A program made the position numbers and the translations under genes. A stretch of 64,000 nucleotides of DNA from Deltaproteobacteria bacterium (GTDB taxonomy: Bacteria > Desulfobacterota > Desulfomonilia > UBA1062), in contig JAKPPU010000212.1 of the NCBI GenBank assembly GCA_029547185.1, positions 1-64,000 on the forward strand, read 5' to 3'. Shown here one piece after another: positions 1-9,390 of this stretch (its first letter is position 1; every line of letters begins with the position of its first letter). The notes under the pieces are model-generated. The model did not search any database. It worked only from the letters and a program-made list of their open reading frames with translations, and was not told the DNA's origin.

Positions 1-717
<717 letters not shown>

Positions 718-743
718 TAAAATAAAGAGCTGGAATAAGAAAA

Positions 744-776
744 GCGGGGCAGACTCGAAGTCTGCCCCGCTTTTTT
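744..776 (+). terminator. Intrinsic terminator of sigma factor gene
   Basis: GCGGGGCAGACT-CGA-AGTCTGCCCCGC followed by TTTTTT. Confidence 0.93.
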
Positions 777-950
777 CGTCTTGATCGAGCAGACCGCCTC
801 TATCCGTTACTCAACCGGGACAAGTTTCGGCAGGGTTACAGGAAGCTCATGATCCGCTGGATTCCCGCTCCCGCGCATGGGCGTTAACTTAAGGAATTGT
901 TTAAGGAATTGTTCATGATGGCTGATACGTATGGAGCGGATTGTTCCCTC

Positions 951-1004
951 TTTGTCATTCCCGCGGGGCCTGTCCCTGCGAAAGCGGGGAGCGGGAATGA
1001 CAAA
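951..1004. repeat. Intergenic inverted repeat (TTTGTCATTCCCGC ... GCGGGAATGACAAA)
   Basis: Perfect 14-bp arms at 951-964 and 991-1004. Confidence 0.75.
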
Positions 1005-1021
1005 TATGATGATCGAGAAAT

Positions 1022-1053
1022 AAAAAGCCCGCCTTTAAAAGGCGGGCTTTTTT
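1022..1053. terminator. Bidirectional intrinsic terminator, likely ending the porin gene on the minus strand
   Basis: AAAAAGCCCGCCTTTAAAAGGCGGGCTTTTTT. Confidence 0.85.
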
Positions 1054-1072
1054 GTTCGGTAGGTGCCCGTTC

Positions 1073-2464
1073 TTAGAACGAAAGCGTCAGCGAATTTGCC
1101 AGGAGATACATCGCATCCGGATCGTGCGAGAGGTTGCGTGCATCTGCCGGATCAGCCAGGGTCGCTGCATAGTTCTTGTACTTGGAGCTGAGCTGGGCCT
1201 TTCCATAGGATGTCCAGGCATTGTACACGAGGTTGTCGGTTATCTGATATGCCCCGCCGATGCCGGCTTCCCAGGCTGTCAGGCCGTCATAGTAACTGAC
1301 GACGCCGTCTGCATCCTGAGCGTCGGATGAGTTCTGGTTCGACACGATGTACGCGGCGAATGCGGAGAGGGTAAGGGGCTTGGCCGGCGTCTTGATGTCG
1401 TTCACATAGAGCTTGTAAGCGGTCATGCCCAGAAGGTCATTGCCGCCGCCGAGTCCGAGCTGGTCGCCGAAGATGGGTGTGGTATTGAAGTTGGCGCCGA
1501 AGTCGAAGCCCTTTGCTGTGGGAGCGTTCTCGTCAAAGCTGCCGTAGGCTGCCAGGAATCCGGGCGTCATGGTGCCGAGGTCCTTCCAGACGTTGATGTA
1601 TCCGCCGTAGACCTTCCAGTGCTGGTTGCCGGTGTCGGAAGTAAAGCCGCCGGCCGTTGTAAGGTCGCAGCGGAGTCTCTTGTAGGAGAACTCTGATTCG
1701 AAGGATATCGCACCCAGATCCCCGTTCAGGGCCAGGGTCTCGGCCCAGGAGAAGAGGCCTCTATTGTCAAGGTTCAGGTCTGCCGAGCTGCCGTAGCTGT
1801 AGCCGAGCAGATTTTTCACAGTGATGGGCCCGAACTTGTTGATGTAGCCGAGGTAGAAGTTTTCCGTGTCGTCCTCTTCCCCGTTCCGTACCGTTGTCGT
1901 GTCGCCCTGCTCGGCAGTGTTGTCGAGAGCGAGATTGGCCGGTTTTTCATAGTAATAGAGGAACGTTCCCGCCTTGGTATTCTGGGTGAGCTTTATCCTG
2001 TACTGTCCCACAACGGTGTTGCCGAAAATTGTTCCCCAGCCGCCGCCGTCCTGGAGGCCGACGTCCAGGGTATAGGTGTCGTTGAACTTGTGGGAGATGT
2101 AGGCACGCTCGATGTTGATGTTGGCATCGTTGGTAACTATACGGCCATCGCCTGTCCGGAACTGGTCGAGCCCCTTGACGTTCGCGGCATAGTCGCTTCT
2201 GTCAACCGCTTCCGGTCCGCCCCAGACGACTTCCGCCAGGTCGATCCTGAAGTTCAACGTGGTGTTGCCGACCTGGATCTTGGGGTAGAGGTTGATCTCC
2301 TGGTCGATGTAGCGCACGGTCGCCTTTTCGTACTTGTCCAGGTTGTAGTTGCCCCACCATTTGCCTTCCACGTAGTAGTCCCCTGTCATACTGAATGTTG
2401 CGGCTGCAGCATAGAGCGGCGAGGTGATGAGCAACATCAGCGCAACGAATAATAACCTCTTCAT
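1073..2464 (-). CDS. Outer-membrane beta-barrel/porin-like protein
   Basis: Signal peptide MKRLLFVALMLLITSPLYAAAA, alternating beta-strand pattern, C-terminal ...LANSLTLSF. Confidence 0.75.
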   Translation of the reverse strand: MKRLLFVALMLLITSPLYAAAATFSMTGDYYVEGKWWGNYNLDKYEKATVRYIDQEINLYPKIQVGNTTLNFRIDLAEVVWGGPEAVDRSDYAANVKGLDQFRTGDGRIVTNDANINIERAYISHKFNDTYTLDVGLQDGGGWGTIFGNTVVGQYRIKLTQNTKAGTFLYYYEKPANLALDNTAEQGDTTTVRNGEEDDTENFYLGYINKFGPITVKNLLGYSYGSSADLNLDNRGLFSWAETLALNGDLGAISFESEFSYKRLRCDLTTAGGFTSDTGNQHWKVYGGYINVWKDLGTMTPGFLAAYGSFDENAPTAKGFDFGANFNTTPIFGDQLGLGGGNDLLGMTAYKLYVNDIKTPAKPLTLSAFAAYIVSNQNSSDAQDADGVVSYYDGLTAWEAGIGGAYQITDNLVYNAWTSYGKAQLSSKYKNYAATLADPADARNLSHDPDAMYLLANSLTLSF

Positions 2465-2739
2465 CCTAAATCCCTCCCTCTAAATTTTTTTTCTTCTTAT
2501 TGATGCTCTCAGGCCCTAGCCCTGTTTGAATCCCCACGGCATAAGTGCCTGGTAACACACGTACAAAGTGCCCCTTTTGGAGAGCTATTAATACAACTTA
2601 CATGCCAAGGTCAAATAAAAAGAAAAACAAGTAGATATATACCTGAGCTTTCAAACTCTGTGGAATTTCAACCACAATTTCTTTCCCGGGGTTGCAAAAA
2701 TAATACATAAGAAATATGAGGAATTAGAATTGGTGCGGT

Positions 2740-2838
2740 GGTCAGGTCTTGCGTTTTGCTCCGTGTGCCGAGACAGGCAAGCAGAGAGCACCACGAACCT
2801 CCATTGTTTTGCCAAGGAGCAAAAAACAAGACCAGACC
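2740..2838. repeat. REP/MITE-like palindromic intergenic repeat, copy 1
   Basis: Arms GGTCAGGTCTTGCGTTTTGCTCC (2740-2762) and GGAGCAAAAAACAAGACCAGACC (2816-2838), 20/23 complementary; related copy at 56184-56285. Confidence 0.7.
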
Positions 2839-2979
2839 CCAAAGCAGATCCATGCGGCTTGACTCACGGTGCCTCTTTACCTTAGAATCCGGACGAGAGA
2901 GTCAGGAGTCATTGAGGAGTCATTGGAGCCGGCGGCATGTCGTTTTGGAGTATACCGGCCGGCATCATCCGGAGGGGAT

Positions 2980-4338
2980 ATGAACCCGCAGGTATTCAGG
3001 GAATATGATATTCGAGGAGTCGTGGGAAAAGACCTGGACGAGGATTTCGTCCGGAGGCTCGCCATTGCCATGGGCGTCTACTGGGGCGGACACGGCGTGA
3101 AGAAGGTATCGATGGGCAGGGATGCGCGACTGAGCTCGCCATGGATCGGGGAGTGCCTCAAACAGGGCATCATAGAGAGCGGCATCGATGTCTACGATCT
3201 GGGCATGGTGCCGACGCCGGTCATGTATTACTCGCTCTTCAAACTCGACGTCGACGGGGGTATCCAGATAACCGGCTCCCACAATCCTGCCGACAACAAC
3301 GGATTCAAGATAGCCCGGGGGAAGAGCACCATCTACGGAAGCGAGATCCGCGAGATACGCACCATCATGGAGCAGGGGACCGCCCTGAAAGGCAACGGCC
3401 GCATCTATCAGCACGACATCATGCCCGGGTATATCGGCGACGTCGTTTCGCGCATCGCTCCGTGCCCGAAGAGTCTCGACGTGATCATCGATCCGGGCAA
3501 CGGCGTGGGTGGGGAATCGGCCATGGCGGTGTTCCAGGCATTGGGCATGAATGTGAGAGGGATCTGTCTCGAGCCTGACGGCTCCTTCCCCAATCACCAT
3601 CCCGACCCCACAACCGAAGAGGGTGTGGCAATGCTCAGGCAGGAGGTGCTGAAAAGCGGCGCCGACATCGGGATCGGATTCGACGGAGACGCCGACCGCA
3701 TCGGCGTGATCGACTCGAAAGGCAATCAGATCTACGGGGACATGATCACGGCGATCCTCGCACGGGATATTCTCAAACGGAGGCCCGGATCGAAGGTCAT
3801 CGGCGAGGTGAAGTGCTCGAAGATCTTCTTCGATGAGATCAGAAGGGCCGGGGGCGTTCCTATCATGGCAAAGGTCGGGCACTCCCCCATGAAGACCCGC
3901 CTCCAGCAGGAGAAGGCGGTCCTGGCGGGAGAGATGAGCGGGCACATCTTTTTCAACGACCGGTGGTACGGATTCGACGATGCCGTCTACGCCTCGGCGA
4001 GGCTCCTCGAGATCCTCTCGGCCGAAGCAGACCCTCAGGCAATCTTCGACAGCCTTCCCAAGATGTACAATACCCCGGAGATCAGGATCGATTGTCCGGA
4101 CGAGATCAAGTTCCAGGCGGTCGATGTGTTTGCCGCGTATGCACGGAGCGTATCGAAGGAATGCGTCGGCATCGACGGGGTCCGGTTCACGCAGGACGGT
4201 GCCTGGGGTCTGGTGAGGCCTTCGAACACCCAGCCCGTGATCGTTTTGAGATTCGAGGCTGAAACGCGGGAGAGGCTCTCCGAGATCGAGGGGCAGACGA
4301 GGGAACGCCTCGATGCGATCATCAGGGACCTTCTGTAG
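2980..4338 (+). CDS. Phosphomannomutase/phosphoglucomutase
   Basis: MNPQVFREYDIRGVVGKDL, GSHNPADNNGFK, GFDGDADRIGVID, SNTQPVIVLRFE; SD GGAGGGG upstream of ATG 2980. Confidence 0.93.
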   Translation: MNPQVFREYDIRGVVGKDLDEDFVRRLAIAMGVYWGGHGVKKVSMGRDARLSSPWIGECLKQGIIESGIDVYDLGMVPTPVMYYSLFKLDVDGGIQITGSHNPADNNGFKIARGKSTIYGSEIREIRTIMEQGTALKGNGRIYQHDIMPGYIGDVVSRIAPCPKSLDVIIDPGNGVGGESAMAVFQALGMNVRGICLEPDGSFPNHHPDPTTEEGVAMLRQEVLKSGADIGIGFDGDADRIGVIDSKGNQIYGDMITAILARDILKRRPGSKVIGEVKCSKIFFDEIRRAGGVPIMAKVGHSPMKTRLQQEKAVLAGEMSGHIFFNDRWYGFDDAVYASARLLEILSAEADPQAIFDSLPKMYNTPEIRIDCPDEIKFQAVDVFAAYARSVSKECVGIDGVRFTQDGAWGLVRPSNTQPVIVLRFEAETRERLSEIEGQTRERLDAIIRDLL

Positions 4339-4421
4339 CTTCGAGATCACGGTATTGCACAGCCCCTGCTAATGGGATAAGGTGAGTGTCCGTATCAACA
4401 AGGATTGCGAGGTTTTCAAAG

Positions 4422-5105
4422 ATGACGAACAGTGGAACAAAGATCATTGTCGTACTGGGAATGCTTTTCGTCATGGCCGTTCCGATTCGGGACGCCCATG
4501 CCGCCGGCCTCTACGTACGGGACGGGGTGAGCGCCGTGATACGGGAGTTCCCCTACGACAATGCCAGAGTCATGGCCACGGCCCAGGCAAATGATTACCT
4601 TGAGATATTCGAAGGCCGCGGTGAATGGCTAAGGATAAAGACGCCCAAGGGCGAGGAAGGATGGATCCAGAACCGCTTCCTTACCAGGACCATGCCCAAG
4701 AAGCTGGTCATCGACCAGCTCAACGAGAAGATAAAGGCCCTGACCGAGGAGAACACGGCCCTGCAGGAAGAGAACGCACAGCTCCAGAGGGACAGCAGGG
4801 AGCGCAACTACAAGATGAGCGGTTTCTCGAAGGAGCTCGAAGATGCCAGAAAGCAGTACGATATCCTGAAGCAGGAATCGAGCCGGTACCTCGAGCTCAA
4901 GAGCCGCTACGATACCCTCCAGGCCCAATTCAAGGAGTCATCGGACAGGATGGATCAGCTCAAACGGGAGAACAGCAGGCTCAAGACCTCCGAGAGGCTC
5001 ATCTTCACCCTCGTGGGGGGCGGTTTCATCATCATCGGCCTCGTGATCGGCACGCTGCTCCAGTTCTTCAGGGCAAAACCCAAGAAGGGCGGGTATAAAT
5101 TTTAG
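4422..5105 (+). CDS. SH3-domain protein with coiled coil and C-terminal TM helix (TIGR04211/YgiM-like)
   Basis: LYVRDGVSAVIREFPYDNARVMATAQANDYLEIFEGRGEWLRIKTPKGEEGWIQNRFLT, then coiled coil and one TM helix. Confidence 0.8.
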   Translation: MTNSGTKIIVVLGMLFVMAVPIRDAHAAGLYVRDGVSAVIREFPYDNARVMATAQANDYLEIFEGRGEWLRIKTPKGEEGWIQNRFLTRTMPKKLVIDQLNEKIKALTEENTALQEENAQLQRDSRERNYKMSGFSKELEDARKQYDILKQESSRYLELKSRYDTLQAQFKESSDRMDQLKRENSRLKTSERLIFTLVGGGFIIIGLVIGTLLQFFRAKPKKGGYKF

Positions 5106-5117
5106 CATGAAGGGGGT

Positions 5118-6122
5118 ATGCGCATGTTGAAGAAATATGAGAAGGCGAGCGAGCGAGTCTCCATAAAGGGGGTTCTGAAGGCGCGCGAGGCTATTTCGCA
5201 CTATGTCCAGCCCACCAATCTCATCTACTACTCCGAGCTCAGCAGGCTCATCGGCTGCGACGCCTTCGTGAAGCACGAGAACCACATGCCCACAGGATCG
5301 TTCAAGATCCGGGGCGCCATCAATTTCTTCCACACCATACCCAAAGAGAACGTCGAGAACGGGGTTCTCGTGTCCACGAGGGGAAATCACGGCCTCGCCA
5401 TGGCATGGGCCTCGCGGTGGTTCAATGTCCCCTGCACCGTTGTCGTCCCCGAAAACAACAATCCCGAGACAAACCGGATCATCGAAAGCTTCGGCACCGA
5501 GCTCATCGTGCACGGGAAGGACTTCTACGACGCCCAGTTCTACTGCGACGAGCTCGTTGCAGCCGCAGGGTACTACTATGTCGAGCAGGGGAACGAGCCC
5601 GAGATGCTCAACGGCATCGGGACCATGGGGCTCGAAATCTTCGAGGACTTAAGCGACGTGGATGTCATCATCTGTCCCATCGGCGGAGGTGCGGGGTGTG
5701 CATCTCTGCTCAAGGTGGCCCAGGCCATCAACCCGGGTGTCGAGATCATCGGGGTCCAGGCGGAGAGGGCAGCGGCATTCTATCAGTCGCTCCGGAAGGG
5801 AGACTGGGTCGTCATCGACCATGCGGACACCGTCGCCGACGGGCTGGCGGCCAGGAGCGTCTTCCCTCTGCCGTACACGATCATGAAGGACCACATTCAG
5901 GACGTGGTGCTCCTGAGCGAAGACGAAATTCTCGAGGGCATATGCCTGGCGCTCTCGACGACCCACAACCTCGCGGAGGCAGCCGGGGCCGCCTCGATCA
6001 TGGGTGCGATAAAGAGGAAGGAAAAGCTCGCGGGCAAAAAGGTCGTGCTCATCATGTCGGGCGGCAATATCGACAGGGAGCACCTCGAGCAGGCACTCAA
6101 CCATTCTCCGAACAGGGTCTGA
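5118..6122 (+). CDS. Threonine dehydratase/ammonia-lyase-like PLP enzyme
   Basis: GSFKIRGAINF PLP-lysine motif, STRGNHGLAMAWA, PIGGGAGCAS. Confidence 0.88.
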   Translation: MRMLKKYEKASERVSIKGVLKAREAISHYVQPTNLIYYSELSRLIGCDAFVKHENHMPTGSFKIRGAINFFHTIPKENVENGVLVSTRGNHGLAMAWASRWFNVPCTVVVPENNNPETNRIIESFGTELIVHGKDFYDAQFYCDELVAAAGYYYVEQGNEPEMLNGIGTMGLEIFEDLSDVDVIICPIGGGAGCASLLKVAQAINPGVEIIGVQAERAAAFYQSLRKGDWVVIDHADTVADGLAARSVFPLPYTIMKDHIQDVVLLSEDEILEGICLALSTTHNLAEAAGAASIMGAIKRKEKLAGKKVVLIMSGGNIDREHLEQALNHSPNRV

Positions 6123-6129
6123 GAAATGC

Positions 6130-7050
6130 CTACTCCGACGATTCGATGTCGTCGAAGAGATCGAAATAGCCTTCCCAGCGCCTGGTGATGTTTTCCTGAA
6201 TCTCCTCGATGTCCTGTTTGGAGAGGAGGGCGAACCTTCTCTGCGACCTGAAGTATTCACTCACCGGCAGCAGCTTCCTCTTCTCCATGAGCTTCCTGGA
6301 GGCGCCGGTGTGGCGGAGCTGTCCCTTCTCGATCTCATAGAGCTCCGAGAGGCCTGTCTCGACGGCGAGCTTGCCCACCTTGATCGCGCAGCGCGGCTCG
6401 AAGCCCCATCCGGGCGGGCAGGGGATTTGGATGTGGATATACTTCACGCCCTTGAAGGTGAGCGCCTTCTTGATCTTGTCATAGAGATCGAGAGGATAAG
6501 CGGCAGAGGTCGAAGCGACATACTCGATGTTGTGGGCTGCGAGGATAGCCGCGACATCCTTCCTGGGCTGGAGCTTGCCTTTGATGGGGGTGTTCGCCGT
6601 CAGGGCCCCCTGGGGAGTGGTGCCGGAGCGCTGGACGCCTGTGTTCATGTAGCCCTCGTTGTCGTAGCATATGAAGAGGAAATTGTCTCCCCGCTCGCAT
6701 GCCCCCGAGAGCGACTGCAGGCCGATATCGCTCGTACCGCCGTCGCCTGCCCATCCCACGACGTTGATCCCCTCTTTCCCCAGCGTCTTGAGGGCCGCGA
6801 GCACGCCCGTGGCCGCGGCCGCTGTCGATGCGAAGGTGACGTTCAGGGACGGGAGCTTCGTGGCAGCGATGGGATAGAGGCCCTGGAGCACGGTCAGACA
6901 GCTCGGCGGAACCACGAGGATGGTATTCTTGCCCAGGGCCTTGAGCCCTATGCGGTAGGCAATTCCGAGGGTGCACCCCGAGCACGCACGGTTGCCCGGA
7001 TGTACGAGCTCTTCCTCCGGAAGGGTCAGGATCGTTGTCTTCACTTGCAC
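6130..7050 (-). CDS. porB: 2-oxoacid (pyruvate):ferredoxin oxidoreductase beta subunit
   Basis: HPGNRACSGCTLGIAYR, GWAGDGGTSDIGLQSLSGACERGDNFLFICYDNEGYMNTGVQRS (TPP-binding). Confidence 0.93.
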   Translation of the reverse strand: MQVKTTILTLPEEELVHPGNRACSGCTLGIAYRIGLKALGKNTILVVPPSCLTVLQGLYPIAATKLPSLNVTFASTAAAATGVLAALKTLGKEGINVVGWAGDGGTSDIGLQSLSGACERGDNFLFICYDNEGYMNTGVQRSGTTPQGALTANTPIKGKLQPRKDVAAILAAHNIEYVASTSAAYPLDLYDKIKKALTFKGVKYIHIQIPCPPGWGFEPRCAIKVGKLAVETGLSELYEIEKGQLRHTGASRKLMEKRKLLPVSEYFRSQRRFALLSKQDIEEIQENITRRWEGYFDLFDDIESSE

Positions 7051-7111
7051 GTTTTGCTCTCCTTAAGAGGAATGCGTTTCATCGTAACGGCCTCGTTCCT
7101 CTCGTCTCTCT

Positions 7112-8317
7112 TCACAATTTGAGCCCGATCCACCGGGTTTCCTCATTGCACGGATCGTCTGCGGTGCACGAGAATCTGAGGGCATCGTAGAGATCCCTGG
7201 TTGCGATCTCGCGTCCGCCCAGGCCCAGGATATAGTTCAGCACGAAGGGCCTCTCTCTGCGGTCGCGCGTAGAGTTGTAGAGCGCGGACTTTATGTCCGA
7301 GCTCAAGGTGCCCTGATATCCGTAGCTCAAGGCCTTTTCGAAAACAACGACCCCCTTGCACCCGCAGAGCGCTTCGGCGACAGCCTGGGCAGGGAAGGGG
7401 CGATAGAGGTGCACGCTCAAAACACCTGCCTTGATCCCCTCATTCCTCAGGTCGTCCACGACGTCGCGGAGGTGGTAGGACAGCGAGCCCAGGCTCACGG
7501 CGATATAGTCGGCATCCTCGCAGAGGTAGGGCTCTATGAGAGGGTTTCCCCCCCTGCCGAACACCGACTGATACCGCTCGTCGATCTTCGAGAGGGCTGG
7601 TATGGCGTCGAGCATGTCCTTGTGGAGGAGGTAGCGTATCTCCATGTAGGCAAGAGCCATATCCCCCCGGACATCCGGCCTCACGTCCGGAAGCGTGACC
7701 GTATTGAGGTTCGCGGGCCTCGAAGGGTCGAGGCTGTACGGCGGGTTGAAGGGGGGCAGGAACGCATCCACCAGAGAGGACTCGGGAACGTCGAAGGGCA
7801 TGTAGGTATGGGAGAGGAGGTATCCGTCGTAGCATACCATCACCGGGATCATCATCTCTTCGGCGAGGGCGAAGGACTTGATCACGGTATCGATGATCTG
7901 CTGGTGGTCGTTCGCATGGATCTGAATCCACCCCGTATCCCGCTGGGAGATGGAATCCTGATGGTCGTTCCAGACCGTCCAGGGGGCTCCCACGCCCCGG
8001 TTCACGACGCACATGACCAGCGGCAGCCTCGCCCCGGCAGCCCACTGGATCTGCTCGTGCATGTAGAGAAGCCCGTTGGCGCTCGTGGCCGTGAAAGACC
8101 TGGCGCCTGCAGACGTGGCTGCGATGCATATGGCGAGCGCGCTGTGCTCGCTCTCCACCGGCACGTACTCGGCCTCCATCTCGCCCGACTCGATGAATTC
8201 GGAGAGCTTCTCCGTGAGCGGGGTCTGCGGCGTGATGGGATATGCGGCAATGACCTTGGCCTTCGAGAGCTTCACCCCGATGGCTGCGGCGACATTTCCT
8301 GATTCGATCATTTGCAT
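7112..8317 (-). CDS. porA: 2-oxoacid (pyruvate):ferredoxin oxidoreductase alpha subunit
   Basis: AAYPITPQTPLTEKLSEFIESGEMEAEYVPVESEHSA, SANGLLYMHEQ. Confidence 0.94.
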   Translation of the reverse strand: MQMIESGNVAAAIGVKLSKAKVIAAYPITPQTPLTEKLSEFIESGEMEAEYVPVESEHSALAICIAATSAGARSFTATSANGLLYMHEQIQWAAGARLPLVMCVVNRGVGAPWTVWNDHQDSISQRDTGWIQIHANDHQQIIDTVIKSFALAEEMMIPVMVCYDGYLLSHTYMPFDVPESSLVDAFLPPFNPPYSLDPSRPANLNTVTLPDVRPDVRGDMALAYMEIRYLLHKDMLDAIPALSKIDERYQSVFGRGGNPLIEPYLCEDADYIAVSLGSLSYHLRDVVDDLRNEGIKAGVLSVHLYRPFPAQAVAEALCGCKGVVVFEKALSYGYQGTLSSDIKSALYNSTRDRRERPFVLNYILGLGGREIATRDLYDALRFSCTADDPCNEETRWIGLKL

Positions 8318-8628
8318 GGCTTTTTGTTCACTCCTTCAAGGAAGCTGGATTCATCCACCATGACGATTGCCTTCGTGGGGCACTCCTCTGCGCATATCCC
8401 ACAGCCCTTGCAGTATTCCAGATCGATCTTGGGCGGTATGTCCCGCGATACGACCCCGTCAGGGCAGTAGAGCCAGCAGATGAAGCACGACGGTATATTC
8501 CTCTTTGCGGGCGTACAGACATTGGGGTCGAGGACCGGCCTCAGGATTCTCCAGGAGCCCGTCTTGCCGGCATCGCCCGGCCCGCCTTCGCTGAAGGATA
8601 TCTTATGGCTGTAGTCTCTTTTTTTCAA
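8308..8628 (-). CDS. porD: 2-oxoacid:ferredoxin oxidoreductase delta (ferredoxin) subunit
   Basis: CFICWLYCPDG and CKGCGICAEECPTKAI Fe-S motifs; overlaps porA start. Confidence 0.9.
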   Translation of the reverse strand: MKKRDYSHKISFSEGGPGDAGKTGSWRILRPVLDPNVCTPAKRNIPSCFICWLYCPDGVVSRDIPPKIDLEYCKGCGICAEECPTKAIVMVDESSFLEGVNKKPCK

Positions 8629-9209
8629 AGGGCCCCTCCGATGAGGGTGTTCTCGTAGCAGAGCATGGCTGCATCCGAGTTCTGTTTGGGCCTCCTGCCT
8701 TCGAACTCTTTCTCGATGGCTGCAAGGAGGCTCTTGATGTCGACGAGTTCGGCTGCCTTCGCGAACGTACCGATGATGCCGCTGTTGATCACGCCGTGGG
8801 GGAGGCCGGCTTTGACCGACAGGCCGGTCACGTCGGCAACCGCGATCTTTCTTCCGTTGAAATCGTAGTCAGCAGGCTCTCTGGGGGTGTTGATGACGAT
8901 GAGACCGTCTTCCTTGAGCCCTGCCGCCACATCCACCTCTTCGAGGAGCAGGTGGTCGAGGACCACGACGATGTCGGGCTTCGTCGTGGGAGAGAGGTCG
9001 TATATCTTGCCTTTGGAGACCTTGAGAGAGGTGAATACCGGTGCGCCCCTCCTCTCGGTGCCGAAGGTCGGGATCATTGCTATCCCCGTATACCCGGAGT
9101 CGAACAATGCCTTGGCAACGATCTTTGCAGCCGTGATCGCGCCCTGTCCTCCTCTTCCGTGCCATCTGATCTCGATGCTCTTTTCTTTTTTCATAGAGTG
9201 CCCGTCCAT
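8625..9209 (-). CDS. porG: 2-oxoacid:ferredoxin oxidoreductase gamma subunit
   Basis: IRWHGRGGQGAITAAKIVAKALF, IPTFGTERRGAPV. Confidence 0.92.
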   Translation of the reverse strand: MDGHSMKKEKSIEIRWHGRGGQGAITAAKIVAKALFDSGYTGIAMIPTFGTERRGAPVFTSLKVSKGKIYDLSPTTKPDIVVVLDHLLLEEVDVAAGLKEDGLIVINTPREPADYDFNGRKIAVADVTGLSVKAGLPHGVINSGIIGTFAKAAELVDIKSLLAAIEKEFEGRRPKQNSDAAMLCYENTLIGGAL

Positions 9210-9390
9210 GATTATCTGCCATGCAATACGCGTTCCCCTGGTCTATACACCAAAGAGGATTCATAATCAACAGGCCCAGGTGCAGAGCCGGACTCCTTGA
9301 TTCACATCTCCGGGCCGGCTCTCCTGCTCGAGAAAATGCACGGCCGCACGAAGATCATGAGATGCGGCCGCTTGAAAGCGAGTCATCGGA

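Noticed and set aside
2651-2983. Short ORFs (61-81 aa) on both strands
   Set aside because: Lie within the palindromic repeat and upstream region of phosphomannomutase; no SD or motif support.
2965-4350. 461-aa minus-strand ORF
   Set aside because: Antisense to phosphomannomutase; no recognisable motifs.
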